Source: Corallococcus interemptor (lineage in GTDB: Bacteria; Myxococcota; Myxococcia; Myxococcales; Myxococcaceae). Taken from it: a stretch of DNA of 37,611 nt. The notes under the pieces are model-generated. The model was not told where the DNA came from and searched no databases. It saw nothing but the letters and a program-made list of their open reading frames with translations. The position numbers and the translations under genes were made by a program. The stretch is from positions 1 through 37,611 of the forward strand of contig NZ_RAWM01000088.1 in the NCBI RefSeq assembly GCF_003668875.1, in the 5' to 3' direction. This document shows, piece by piece, positions 26,504 to 35,192 of this stretch (its first letter is position 1; every line of letters begins with the position of its first letter).

Positions 26504-28353
26504 ATCCCCACCACGAGGACCTGAAGGGCGGCATCGCCATTGAAGACCACGGCATCATCGGCGACCTGCGCACGGTGGCGTTGGTGGGCAACGAGGGCAC
26601 CATCGACTGGCTGTGCTATCCGCACTTCGACAGCCCCAGCATCTTCGCGGCGCTGCTGGACCCGGAGAGGGGCGGGTACTGGCGCGTGTCCCCGGAGCCC
26701 GACGGGGTGATGAAGCGGCAGTTCTACTGGCCGGACACCAACGTGCTGGTGACGCGCTTCTACACGCCGGACGGCGTGGGAGAGCTCATCGACCTGATGC
26801 CCCTGGGCAAGGGGGCGAGGGCGGAGGGGCGCGAGGTGCTGCGGCGCATCCGCGTGGTGCGCGGGGTGATGTCCTTCCGCATGGAGTGCTTCCCCGCGTT
26901 CAACTACGCGCGGGACGAGCACGAGACGCACGTGGTGGACGGCGGCGCGGCCTTCCTCTCCAAGAGCCTGCGCATGCAGCTGGTGACGCCCATTCCCCTG
27001 AAGAAGGACAAGAACGGCGTCGTCGCGCACTTCACGCTGAAGGAGAGCCAGTCCGCGGTCTTCACCCTGCGCGAGGGCGGCAAGGAGGGCTGCCAGCACC
27101 ACCTGCACACGCACGACTCCGCGGAGAAGCTCTTCCGGGACACGGTGGACTACTGGCGCCACTGGCTGTCCAGGTGCAAGTACACGGGGCGGTGGCGGGA
27201 GATGGTGCAGCGCTCGGCGCTGGCGCTGAAGCTGATGACCTTCGAGCCGTCCGGGGCCATCATCGCCGCGCCCACGTGCAGCCTGCCGGAGTCCCCCGGC
27301 GGCACGCGCAACTGGGACTACCGCTTCTGCTGGCTGAGGGACGCGGCGTTCACCGTCTACGCGTTCCTGCGCATCGGCTTCAACGAGGAGGCCGAGGCGT
27401 TCATGCGCTGGGTGGAGAAGCGCTGCGCGGAGAACGGGGACGGACCGCTGCCCCTGATGTTCCGCCTGGACGGCAGCCGGGTGCCGGACGAGGAGCAGCT
27501 GCATCACCTGCGCGGCTATGGCGGCGCGCGGCCGGTGCGCATTGGCAACGCGGCGGCGAACCAGCTGCAGCTGGACATCTACGGGGAGCTGATGGACTCC
27601 GTGTACCTGTCCAACAAGTACGCGGTGCCCATCTCGTATGACTTCTGGAGCCACCTGCGGCGGCTGGTGGACTGGGTGTGCGACCACTGGCGGATGGAGG
27701 ACGAGGGCATCTGGGAGATCCGCGGGTCTCGCCGGCACTTCGTCTATTCGAAGCTGATGTGCTGGGTGGCGGTGGACCGGGCCATCCGGCTGGCGGACAA
27801 GCGCAGCCTGCCGGCGGACCGCGCGAAGTGGCTGAAGACGCGCGACACCATCTTCGAGGAGATCATGGACAAGGGCTGGTGCAAGGAGAAGGGCGCCTTC
27901 ATCCAGGCCTATGGGCACGACGCGCTGGACGCGGCGAACCTCCTGATGCCGCTGGTGTTCTTCCTGTCACCGGTGGATCCGCGGATGCTCTCCACGCTGG
28001 ACGTCCTCCGCAAGCCGCCGCGCGAGGGGGGCCTGACGTCGGACGGCCTGGTGTTCCGCTACGACACGGACACGAAGCTGGATGGGATTGAGGGCAGCGA
28101 AGGCACCTTCAACCTGTGCAGCTTCTGGCTGGTGGAGGCGATGACGCGCGCGAGCCCCGTGCGGCCGGACCTGCTGGACGAGGCGCGGCTCATCTTCGAG
28201 CGGATGCAGGGCTACGCGAACCACCTGGGGCTGTACGCGGAGCAGACGGGCATGTCCGGCGAGGCGATGGGCAACTTCCCGCAGGCGCTCACGCATCTGT
28301 CGCTCATCAGCGCCGCGTACAACCTGGACCGGACGTTGGGCCGCCACGATTGA
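26500..28353 (+). CDS. GH15 family glucoamylase/trehalase-like hydrolase
   Basis: A 617-residue enzyme of glycoside hydrolase family 15, read from the GTG at 26500, with CAGGAG eight bases upstream and a four-base overlap with the dehydrogenase gene. The N-terminal beta-sandwich begins [19 protein letters not shown]. The alpha/alpha barrel has [29 protein letters not shown] (E402, the likely acid) and [10 protein letters not shown] (E534, the likely base). Members release glucose from trehalose, glycogen or maltodextrin. There is no signal peptide, so it acts in the cytoplasm. Coupling to a glucose dehydrogenase suggests that the glucose it frees is oxidised next. Trehalose is as likely a substrate as alpha-glucan. 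Confidence 0.9.
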   Translation: MNPHHEDLKGGIAIEDHGIIGDLRTVALVGNEGTIDWLCYPHFDSPSIFAALLDPERGGYWRVSPEPDGVMKRQFYWPDTNVLVTRFYTPDGVGELIDLMPLGKGARAEGREVLRRIRVVRGVMSFRMECFPAFNYARDEHETHVVDGGAAFLSKSLRMQLVTPIPLKKDKNGVVAHFTLKESQSAVFTLREGGKEGCQHHLHTHDSAEKLFRDTVDYWRHWLSRCKYTGRWREMVQRSALALKLMTFEPSGAIIAAPTCSLPESPGGTRNWDYRFCWLRDAAFTVYAFLRIGFNEEAEAFMRWVEKRCAENGDGPLPLMFRLDGSRVPDEEQLHHLRGYGGARPVRIGNAAANQLQLDIYGELMDSVYLSNKYAVPISYDFWSHLRRLVDWVCDHWRMEDEGIWEIRGSRRHFVYSKLMCWVAVDRAIRLADKRSLPADRAKWLKTRDTIFEEIMDKGWCKEKGAFIQAYGHDALDAANLLMPLVFFLSPVDPRMLSTLDVLRKPPREGGLTSDGLVFRYDTDTKLDGIEGSEGTFNLCSFWLVEAMTRASPVRPDLLDEARLIFERMQGYANHLGLYAEQTGMSGEAMGNFPQALTHLSLISAAYNLDRTLGRHD

Positions 28354-28385
28354 CGGAGGGGACGGTAGACTCGCGCACACCCGCC

Positions 28386-29528
28386 ATGCCCGACCTGTAC
28401 CCGCTGCTGTTCCGTTTCGCCGTCAAGGCGGATGCCCACTACGACGTGCTGAGCCGCCGCGTGCGCAAGGGGCTGGGCATCGCCCCGCCGCTGCGCATCC
28501 TGCCGTACCGGGGCTACGGCACCCCGGAGCGCGTGGTCATCAAGGCGCGCGTGCTGGAGGAGCGCAAGGTGACGCCCCAGCGCCAGCGCCACACGCTGTG
28601 GAGCAGCGCCGTGGCGTCCTACAAGCGCTACATGACGCGCGAAATCGCCAGCGCGCACGTGGCGGTGCGCTGGGGGGACAAGCGCTGGGAGGGCGTGACG
28701 GACGAGGAGGGCTTCCTCGAACTCTGGGTGCCGCCTCCGGAGGGCGTGCGCTCCGGCTGGCACATGGTGGAGCTGGAGCTGCTGTCGCCGGAGGCCGAAG
28801 GCGTGCCGCGCGTGTCCGCGCCGGTGCGGGTGGCGGGGACGAGCGCGGAGCTGGGCGTCATCAGCGACATCGACGACACGGTCATCGCCACGGGGGTGAC
28901 GGATCCGCTCAAGCGCGCGTGGGCGCTGTTCCTCACGGAGCACCGGGTGCGGCTGCCCTTCCCGGGCGTGGACGCGTTCTACGCGGCGCTCCAGGCGGGC
29001 GCGAGCGGCACAGCGGACAACCCCATCTTCTACGTGTCCAGCAGCCCGTGGAACCTCTACGAGCACCTGGACGAGTTCCTCTCCATCCACCGCATCCCCA
29101 TTGGTCCGCTGCTCCTGCGCGACTGGGGCCTGTCACGGCACGGCTTCGCGCCGGGCGGGGGGCACGGGCACAAGCTGGACAAGATTCGCGGCGTGCTGGA
29201 GACGCTGGCGCACCTGCCGTTCGTGTTGATTGGCGACAGCGGCCAGGAGGACGCGGAGCACTACCGCACCATCGTGCGCGAGTACCCGGGCCGCATCCGC
29301 TGCGTCTACATCCGCAACGTGCCGGGGAGCTCCAAGCGCGGCGAGGAGATGGCGGCCATCGCGAAGGACATCCGCGACGCGGGCAGTGAGCTGGTCGTCG
29401 TGGACGACACGGTGGCCGCGGCGAGGCACGCCGCGCGCGCCGGGTGGATCCGCTGGGAGGAGGTCCCGGAGGTGGAGGCCCACCGCCGCGAGGACGCCGC
29501 GCGCAGCGCTTTGGGCGAGCGGGGCTGA
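28386..29528 (+). CDS. App1-like phosphatase (DUF2183)
   Basis: A 380-residue protein. Residues 1-150 form a beta-rich N-terminal part (HVAVRWGDKRWEGVTDEEGF, then GWHMVELELLSP). From 158 it has the App1/DUF2183 phosphatase domain with the HAD-type motif ISDIDDTVIATG (D161, D163, T165), YVSSSPWNLYEHLDEFL and LIGDSGQEDAEHYRTIVREY. In yeast App1 is a phosphatidate phosphatase; bacterial members are poorly studied. It lies 32 bases after the GH15 gene on the same strand, probably in one operon. The GGAGGGG at 28355 is too far from the ATG to be its usual ribosome binding site. The substrate is unknown. Confidence 0.85.
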   Translation: MPDLYPLLFRFAVKADAHYDVLSRRVRKGLGIAPPLRILPYRGYGTPERVVIKARVLEERKVTPQRQRHTLWSSAVASYKRYMTREIASAHVAVRWGDKRWEGVTDEEGFLELWVPPPEGVRSGWHMVELELLSPEAEGVPRVSAPVRVAGTSAELGVISDIDDTVIATGVTDPLKRAWALFLTEHRVRLPFPGVDAFYAALQAGASGTADNPIFYVSSSPWNLYEHLDEFLSIHRIPIGPLLLRDWGLSRHGFAPGGGHGHKLDKIRGVLETLAHLPFVLIGDSGQEDAEHYRTIVREYPGRIRCVYIRNVPGSSKRGEEMAAIAKDIRDAGSELVVVDDTVAAARHAARAGWIRWEEVPEVEAHRREDAARSALGERG

Positions 29529-29539
29529 AGATTTCCAAC

Positions 29540-29569
29540 CGCACGTGTCACGGCGCGGTGACACGTGCG
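29540..29569 (+). terminator. Perfect 12-pair hairpin after the App1-like gene
   Basis: CGCACGTGTCAC (29540-29551) and GTGACACGTGCG (29558-29569) form a perfect twelve-pair stem with a six-base loop, 11 bases after the phosphatase stop. No T-run follows, so it may be a Rho-assisted or bidirectional terminator between converging operons, or an operator. Confidence 0.5.
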
Positions 29570-29607
29570 CATGGAACAGGTTGGCGCTTGAGGGTGGGGA
29601 GGGGGCT

Positions 29608-29769
29608 GTGGCATCGGACGCGGCGGCGTCCGTGTTCGCGCTGTCGCAGGACTCCAGCGATTACCCCTGGCAGGACCGGGGCACCGTGCCGTTCAGCACG
29701 ATGTCCGGCCAGCTCTTCTTCTTCGACGCGCTGGACCCGCACCTGCCTGGTGAACCACGAGATTTGATT
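29608..29769 (+). pseudogene. Possible gene fragment before ppk1
   Basis: The frame from the GTG at 29608 gives ASDAAASVFALSQDSSDYPW, then QDRGTVPFSTMSGQLFFFDA and LDPHLPGEPRDLI. It looks like the C-terminal end of a folded protein, with clustered aromatics and third-position G/C. It has no ribosome binding site, and no stop until it has run antisense into ppk1. I think it is a remnant of a lost gene. The family is unknown and the call is weak. Confidence 0.3.
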
Positions 29770-31934
29770 CAGGCCACGGGGCGCCCGCTCTGCATGTGCA
29801 CCATGCGGACGGCGCGCTCCATGAGCTCTCCCTGGGCGGAGCGCTTGTCGTTGGGCGTGGCGGCGACTCTCCGCCGCCACGTGCCGTCCGCGCCCAGCTC
29901 CCACGCGCCGCTGGTGTCCACCATGCAGCGCTCCACCACGTCCTTCACCTGCGCGGCCAGGGCGGGGTCCTCCACCGGCGCCAATATCTCCACGCGGTGG
30001 TCCAGGTTGCGCGGCATCATGTCCGCGGATCCGATGTAGCACCGCGACGCCGCGCCCCGCTCGAAGGCGTAGATGCGCGGGTGCTCCAGGAAGCGGCCCA
30101 GATTGGACACCACCCGGATGTGCTCCGACACGCCCGGCACCCCCGGCCTCAGGCAGCAGATGCCCCGCACGTTGAGGTCCACGCGCACGCCCGCGCGGGA
30201 CGCGTCGTAGAGCGCGCGGATGATGCCCGGGTCCACCAGCGCGTTCATCTTCATCATGATGCGCGCGGGCGTCTCCGGCGTGTGCGCCGCCTGCGTCTTC
30301 TTGATCTCCTCCAGCAGCCCCTCCCGCATGGTCAGCGGCGCCACCAGCAGCTTGCGGAAGGAGCGCGGCCGGCCAAAGCCGGTGAGGAAGTTGAAGACGT
30401 CCGCCACGTCCGCGCCAATGTCCGGGTCCGTGGTGAACAACCCCAGGTCCGTGTAGAGCCGCGCCGTCTTCGGGTTGTAGTTACCTGTTCCGATGTGCAC
30501 GTAGTGCCGCACCCGCTCGCCCTCACGCCGCACGATGAGGATGGCCTTCGCGTGCGTCTTCAGGCTGGGAATCCCATACACGACGTGCACGCCCGCCTCT
30601 TCCAGCGCGTTCGCCCAGCGGATGTTGGCGCGCTCGTCGAAGCGTGCCTTCAGCTCCACCATGCACACCGCCTGCTTGCCGTGCTCCGTCGCGCGGATGA
30701 GCGCGGGCACCAGCGGTGAGCTGTCCGACGTGCGGTACACCGTCTGCTTCAGCGCCAGCACGTCCGGGTCCTCCACCGCCTCGCTCACGAAGCGCTCCAC
30801 GGAGGAGGTGAAGGACTCGTAGGGGTGGTGCACCAGCAGATCGCCCCTGCGCATCGCGGACATCACCGTGCCCCCGCCGTCCGGGGAATCGGTGTCCGTG
30901 CGCAGCCGCGCCTGCGTCACCGGCGTCCAGGGCGGGTCGCGCTGCTCGGAGAAGCCGGGCGTCATCGCCAGCGACATCACGTCCGCCAGGTCCAGCAGGC
31001 CGTGCTCCTCGTACACCTGCCGGGGCTCCAGCGTCAGCGCCTCCACCAGCGGCTCCAGCAGCTTCGCGCTCATGCCCGCTTGAATCTCCAGGCGGATGAC
31101 GTCCCCGAAGCGGCGCTGGCTCAGCTCCGTCTCCACCGCCTTGAGCAGGTCCTCGGCGTCCTCGGACACGGTGTAGTCCGCGTCGCGCGTGACGCGGAAC
31201 AGGCTCCAGTTGAGGACCTCCATCCCGGGGAACAGGTCCCCCAGGTGCTGCGCGATGATCTCCTCCAGCGGCACGAAGAGCGCGCCCCCCTTGAGCGGCA
31301 CGAAGCGGGGCAATATCTCCTTGGGCACCTTCACCCGCGCCACGCTCTCCTCCTCCGCCACCGGGTCTCGCAGCAGCACCGCGAGGCTCAGGGACAGGTT
31401 GGAGATGTACGGGAAGTGCCGCCCCAGCCCGATGGCCAGCGGCGTGAGCACGGGAAATATCTGTTCGCGGAAGCGCTGCTCCACCTGCGCGCGTTGATCC
31501 GCGTCCAGCTCCTTCATGGACAGGATGCGCAGGCCCTTCTCCGCCAGCGCGGGGCGCAGGGTCTTCTCGAAGCAGTCCGCGTGGCGGCGGCCCTGCTCCA
31601 GGATGCCCGTGTGCAGCTTGTCCAGCGTGTCACCGGGGGACGCGCCGTCCGGCACCAGGCGGCCCACGCGCGCGGCGATCTGCTCGTGCAGCCGCGCCAC
31701 GCGGATCATGAAGAACTCATCCAGGTTGCGCGCGTAGATGGAGATGAACTTCAGCCGCTCCATCAGCGGCACCTCCGGCGACTCGGACAGCTGCAGCACC
31801 CGGTCGTTGAAGGCCAGCCACGACAGCTCCCGGTTGAAGAACAGGCCGCTGTCCGGCACCTCCGTGCCCGGGGGAACGACGTCCCGGTCCACGACCTTCT
31901 GCTGGGTGCCTTTGGCGGCCGCGCGCTTCGCCAT
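29769..31934 (-). CDS. ppk1: Polyphosphate kinase 1
   Basis: A 721-residue enzyme that makes inorganic polyphosphate from ATP, and can run in reverse. It is full length for the family. The N-terminal domain has LFFNRELSWLAFNDRVLQ and FISIYARNLDEFFMIRVA. The head domain follows, then two phospholipase-D-like domains. The first has YGIPSLKTHAKAILIV, with H461 the likely phosphorylated histidine, and HYVHIGTGNYNPKTARLYTD. The second has LNVRGICCLRPG, then LGRFLEHPRIYAFERG and YIGSADMMPRNLDHRVEILA. The ATG at 31934 has GGAGGAG nine bases upstream. It converges on the App1-like operon. In myxobacteria polyphosphate is tied to stress and development, a general point not shown by this sequence. Confidence 0.96.
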   Translation of the reverse strand: MAKRAAAKGTQQKVVDRDVVPPGTEVPDSGLFFNRELSWLAFNDRVLQLSESPEVPLMERLKFISIYARNLDEFFMIRVARLHEQIAARVGRLVPDGASPGDTLDKLHTGILEQGRRHADCFEKTLRPALAEKGLRILSMKELDADQRAQVEQRFREQIFPVLTPLAIGLGRHFPYISNLSLSLAVLLRDPVAEEESVARVKVPKEILPRFVPLKGGALFVPLEEIIAQHLGDLFPGMEVLNWSLFRVTRDADYTVSEDAEDLLKAVETELSQRRFGDVIRLEIQAGMSAKLLEPLVEALTLEPRQVYEEHGLLDLADVMSLAMTPGFSEQRDPPWTPVTQARLRTDTDSPDGGGTVMSAMRRGDLLVHHPYESFTSSVERFVSEAVEDPDVLALKQTVYRTSDSSPLVPALIRATEHGKQAVCMVELKARFDERANIRWANALEEAGVHVVYGIPSLKTHAKAILIVRREGERVRHYVHIGTGNYNPKTARLYTDLGLFTTDPDIGADVADVFNFLTGFGRPRSFRKLLVAPLTMREGLLEEIKKTQAAHTPETPARIMMKMNALVDPGIIRALYDASRAGVRVDLNVRGICCLRPGVPGVSEHIRVVSNLGRFLEHPRIYAFERGAASRCYIGSADMMPRNLDHRVEILAPVEDPALAAQVKDVVERCMVDTSGAWELGADGTWRRRVAATPNDKRSAQGELMERAVRMVHMQSGRPVA

Positions 31935-32147
31935 GATGTGTGACTCCTCCCAAGATGAGCCTCAGGGTGTGCCCTCTAGCAGTCCCGCACCACGCCGATT
32001 GTGAACTCGCACGCCTGGACCGGAACCGGACATCCGGGCGTATCCCACCCTGGGCGACCCCTGCAGTGGCCGGCGAGGCGGACGGGCTGTGGACTCCCCG
32101 GCAGTCCACCGCTTGAATCCGGCGGAGACTGACGGCATTCAAGGAGG

Positions 32148-32648
32148 GTGAGCACTCCCAACGCCCCGCTTCCAGCAGTCTCCGACGGTGCCCCCTCGGA
32201 CACCTCCCCGGACGCCCTGTTCACGGCCTTCCGCGAGGGGTCCAGGAAGAAGTCCAGCCTCTTCACCTTCACCTGGTTCGTGGCCGCCGCGGTGCCGGTG
32301 GTGCTCGCCCTGGGCTTCTTCACCCTTTGGCGTGCAAACGGCACGTCCTTCTCCGTCGTGACGCCGCACGGCATCAAGGTGCTGCGCGCGGGGATGACGA
32401 CCCAGGAGGTGGGGGGCCTGTTGGGCAACCCGCTCACGCTCCAGAAGCAGGGCGACCGGGACTGCTACCGCTACGGCCGGCCCAACTTCATCAACGAGGT
32501 CTTCGTCGTGTACTCGGTCTGCTACGAGCAGGGGCAGGTGCGCGATGTGCTCACGCACCAGTACTCGGCCTGGCAGATAGACCCCGCGACGGGGTCCTTC
32601 ATCGCGCCGGGCCAGCAGCCGCCCGCGCCCAAGAACCCGGCGGGGTAG
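32148..32648 (+). CDS. Membrane protein with BamE/SmpA-like domain
   Basis: A 166-residue protein with one membrane helix (about 40-62, FTFTWFVAAAVPVVLALGFF) after a 38-residue cytoplasmic start. The outside part begins with VVTPHGIKVLRAGMTTQEVG and GLLGNPLTLQKQGDRDCYRY, which resembles the BamE/SmpA fold (the GMTxxEVxxLLGxP pattern), and ends in a Pro-rich tail. BamE itself is an outer-membrane lipoprotein, so this inner-membrane-anchored form has another role. The start is odd: AAGGAGG directly touches the GTG at 32148 with no spacer, and the frame has a stop at 32130, so there is little choice. The stop is 23 bases from the converging trigger-factor-like gene. Confidence 0.7.
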   Translation: MSTPNAPLPAVSDGAPSDTSPDALFTAFREGSRKKSSLFTFTWFVAAAVPVVLALGFFTLWRANGTSFSVVTPHGIKVLRAGMTTQEVGGLLGNPLTLQKQGDRDCYRYGRPNFINEVFVVYSVCYEQGQVRDVLTHQYSAWQIDPATGSFIAPGQQPPAPKNPAG

Positions 32649-32671
32649 CCGCCGGGCTTAGGGGGCGCTCT

Positions 32672-33880
32672 TCAGGCGAGCGCCGCCTCGGCGCCCTCGA
32701 AGGTGACCTTCGCCTGGGTCATCACGTGCTCCACGGCGAGCAGGTGCCACGCGACGTCCATCATCTGGGCGGAGGCGGCCGGGTCCAGCAGGGACTCGCG
32801 CAGCTGCGCCTCGGTGATGCCGAAGGGCTCCGAGGACTCCTTGAGCAGCTCCAGCGCGTACTGCGGCGTGAGCTGGAGCTTGTCCCGCTGGGCGATGGCG
32901 CGCAGCACCAGGGCAATCTTGAGGCGGCGCTCCACGTCGTCGCGGATGCCCGGGTGGTGCATCCAGCCGTCCAGCGCCTCCTGCTGCTCTTCCAGGCTGA
33001 AGAACTTCTGCGCCAGCACCTCGCCTTCGGCCTGCTGCCAGCGGCGGCGGATCTCCTCGTCCACCAGGGCCTTGGGCACGGAGACGTCCGAGCGGGCGAC
33101 GATTTCGTCCAGCACGCGGTTGCGCGCGTCCACCCAGAGCATGTCGGCCATCTCGCCCTCCATCTCCTCCACGATGGAGCTCATGACCTCCTCGTGCGTG
33201 GAGCCGCGGCCCAGGAGCTTCAGGAACGCGTCCGACTCCGTGTCCGGCATGCGCACCTCGCGCGCGCCCTTCACGTCCACCAGGAAGCGCGCGGGCATGC
33301 CGCGCAGCTGCTCCGCCGGGTAGTTGTCCGGCAGCACCAGCCCCACCTCCACGCTGTCGCCCACGCTGGCCTCCGCGATGACCTCCGCGAAGCCGGGCAG
33401 CATCACCTGGGGCGCCAGCTCCATCCAGAAGCCCATGCGGGTGCTCAGCGGGATGAGGCGGCCGTTGGCGTAACCCAGGATGTCCAGCTGGACGTCGTCG
33501 CCCATGGCCAGCGCTTCACCTTCCGCGCGCTGCCGGACCTCCGCCTTCGCGCGGGCCAGCTCGTGGAAGCGCTCCAGCAGGTCCTCTTCGGTGAGGTCCT
33601 CGCCCTGGGGCACGCGGATGTTGAGGTTCTCCAGCGAGGGAGCCTTCACCTCCGGCAGGTCCGCCTGGTGGCCCAGGCCGGGCGCCACGGGCAGCCGCTG
33701 CACCAGCTGCTGGACGGGAGCCGCCGGCGCCGGAGCGGGCGCTTCCGGAGGCTTGGAGCTGGCCGGGGGCTTGGAGCTGGCGGCGGCGGACTTCGCCGGC
33801 TTCGCCGGGGCGGAAGACGGGCCGGACGCCTTGGCGGCGGGAGCCGGCGACTTCGCGGGGGGATTCTTCTTCGTGGCCAC
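32672..33880 (-). CDS. Trigger-factor-like PPIase without ribosome-binding domain
   Basis: The GTG at 33880 gives 402 residues and has AGGAGG about eight bases upstream. Residues 1-75 are Ala/Pro/Ser/Lys-rich and disordered. A helical stretch follows at 95-123. An FKBP-type PPIase domain spans about 124-210 (MGDDVQLDILGYANGRLIPL, then ELAPQVMLPGFAEVIAEA, GLVLPDNYPAEQLRG and FLVDVKGAREVRMP), matching the middle domain of trigger factor. The C-terminal 190 residues are helical like the trigger-factor chaperone domain. The N-terminal ribosome-binding domain with its GFRxGKxP loop is missing, and no clp genes follow. It should be a soluble chaperone/PPIase paralogue working away from the ribosome. 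No signal peptide is seen. Confidence 0.8.
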   Translation of the reverse strand: MATKKNPPAKSPAPAAKASGPSSAPAKPAKSAAASSKPPASSKPPEAPAPAPAAPVQQLVQRLPVAPGLGHQADLPEVKAPSLENLNIRVPQGEDLTEEDLLERFHELARAKAEVRQRAEGEALAMGDDVQLDILGYANGRLIPLSTRMGFWMELAPQVMLPGFAEVIAEASVGDSVEVGLVLPDNYPAEQLRGMPARFLVDVKGAREVRMPDTESDAFLKLLGRGSTHEEVMSSIVEEMEGEMADMLWVDARNRVLDEIVARSDVSVPKALVDEEIRRRWQQAEGEVLAQKFFSLEEQQEALDGWMHHPGIRDDVERRLKIALVLRAIAQRDKLQLTPQYALELLKESSEPFGITEAQLRESLLDPAASAQMMDVAWHLLAVEHVMTQAKVTFEGAEAALA

Positions 33881-33909
33881 CGGAGGGCCTCCTGGCAGGT
33901 AGCGACCGT

Positions 33910-33930
33910 GGTCCCAGAGGGGATTGAAAC
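33910..33930 (+). repeat. Single CRISPR-repeat-like sequence
   Basis: The gap upstream of the trigger-factor-like gene contains GAGGGGATTGAAAC at 33917-33930, preceded by GGTCCCA. The ending GATTGAAAC is the common 3' end of many type I and III CRISPR repeats. There is only one copy here and no second repeat within the next 100 bases. It may be a lone or degenerate repeat, or chance. Confidence 0.3.
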
Positions 33931-33984
33931 GAGTGCGTCTCACACGGTCACGGTGCCTACCAGAAAAGGCCCCCCTGGGGACAT

Positions 33985-34008
33985 CCCCGGGCGTCGAGTC
34001 ACCCGGGG
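33985..34008 (-). terminator. Hairpin after the Ala-rich gene
   Basis: CCCCGGG (33985-33991) and CCCGGGG (34002-34008) form a perfect seven-pair stem with a ten-base loop, 25 bases beyond the stop of the Ala-rich gene on the minus strand. There is no T-run. It would separate that gene from the trigger-factor-like gene. Confidence 0.4.
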
Positions 34009-34033
34009 CCCTTCGAATCACTTCGGTCCGGCA

Positions 34034-35047
34034 CTACCCGAACAGGCCGCCCACGAAGCTGGAGACGGCGGAGACGGCGGCGCCCACCTGGCTGACCACC
34101 GGGATGTTGGTGGCGGCGGCGATGGAGCCCACGGCGGTGATGACGCCCGTGACCTTCTTGGTGGTGCTGGCGTTCGGGTCGCGCAGGGTGGAGACCGCGT
34201 TCGCCGTGTCGAAGGCGGCGATGGCGATGTTCGCGCCCGGGGCGAAGCGGCCGGCGGCCTTGGCCAGGGTGCCCCCGGCGGCCTTGGCGGCGGCGGTCGC
34301 ACCGGCCTTGGCGGCGGCCTTGCCACCCTCGGACAGCGCGGCGCGGGCGGCGGCGCGGGACGCGGTGCCCGTGGCGGCCTTCAGGGCCACGCCGGACTCG
34401 CTGACGGCGGTCTTCAGGGCGGAGCGCACGCCGCTCTTGATGGCGGAGGAAGCGCCACCCTCGAAGGCGGCCTTGGCGGCGGCACCGGCGGCGGCGCGGG
34501 CCAGCTTGGGGCCGGCGCCGGGGACCGCGGCCTTGAAGGCGCCGCTGGCGGCCTTGTACGCGCTGCCGAACTTGTTCACGTCGCGGGCAATCTCCAGGCC
34601 GCCCTTGACGGTGCTGACCACGCCCTTGCCGGCGGTGGCGACGGAGCCCAGCGCCTTGTTCCAGTCCTCGCTGGAGCCGGAGCGCACGGCGTTGCGCACG
34701 TCGGAGATGGCCGTGCCGGCCTGGCCCACCAGCTTCGCGGCGCTGGTGATGGTGCCGAAGGCCTTGCCCGCGATGCCCAGCTTGCCCTTGAGGTCGAGCT
34801 TGGTCTTCGGGTCCATGGCCTTGGAGACCATCTTGTCGACGTTGCCCTTCAACGTCGCCTTGAAGCCGTCCGTCTTCAGGCTCTTGACGTTGTCGAAGCC
34901 GTCCTTCACGGCCGTCTTCACCTTCGTGAAGGTGTCGTAGCCCTTCTTCGCCTGCGTCCCGATGTCCTTCGCCGCCTTGATGGGGTCCTGCTGGACGTGG
35001 CGGATGGTGTTGGAGACGGCACTGCGGGCGCGGTCGATCAGGCTCAT
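34034..35047 (-). CDS. Ala/Lys/Gly-rich protein of unknown function
   Basis: A 337-residue protein with no signal peptide. Residues 1-130 are rich in Lys, Thr and Asp (MSLIDRARSAVSNTIRHVQQ, then DPKTKLDLKGKLGIAGKAFG). Residues 150-280 are a long run of Ala/Gly/Lys segments such as ARAAAGAAAKAAFEGG, KAAAKAGATAAAKAAGGTLA. The end is hydrophobic and Gly-rich (VITAVGSIAAATNIPVVSQV, then VSSFVGGLFG). The pattern of amphipathic Ala/Gly helices plus a hydrophobic Gly-zipper-like tail resembles membrane-inserting, phasin-like or bacteriocin-like proteins. I cannot choose between these. The ATG at 35047 has AGGGAGCC upstream. Nothing nearby explains its job. Confidence 0.75.
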   Translation of the reverse strand: MSLIDRARSAVSNTIRHVQQDPIKAAKDIGTQAKKGYDTFTKVKTAVKDGFDNVKSLKTDGFKATLKGNVDKMVSKAMDPKTKLDLKGKLGIAGKAFGTITSAAKLVGQAGTAISDVRNAVRSGSSEDWNKALGSVATAGKGVVSTVKGGLEIARDVNKFGSAYKAASGAFKAAVPGAGPKLARAAAGAAAKAAFEGGASSAIKSGVRSALKTAVSESGVALKAATGTASRAAARAALSEGGKAAAKAGATAAAKAAGGTLAKAAGRFAPGANIAIAAFDTANAVSTLRDPNASTTKKVTGVITAVGSIAAATNIPVVSQVGAAVSAVSSFVGGLFG

Positions 35048-35192
35048 GTGGGGCTCCCTCGTCGGAGTTCGAGGAAAATGGATGGGGCTGCTGACGTCTT
35101 GCCGGGATTATCGCACCGGCCGTCGATCAGTTGCGTAGCACCTCACATGAACCGAGAAGGTGGGTCCCGGACCCCGGTCCTGGCACACCGCG

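Noticed and set aside
33900-34020. CRISPR array next to the trigger-factor-like gene
   Set aside because: Only one repeat-like unit is present, with no second copy and no cas gene in the window.
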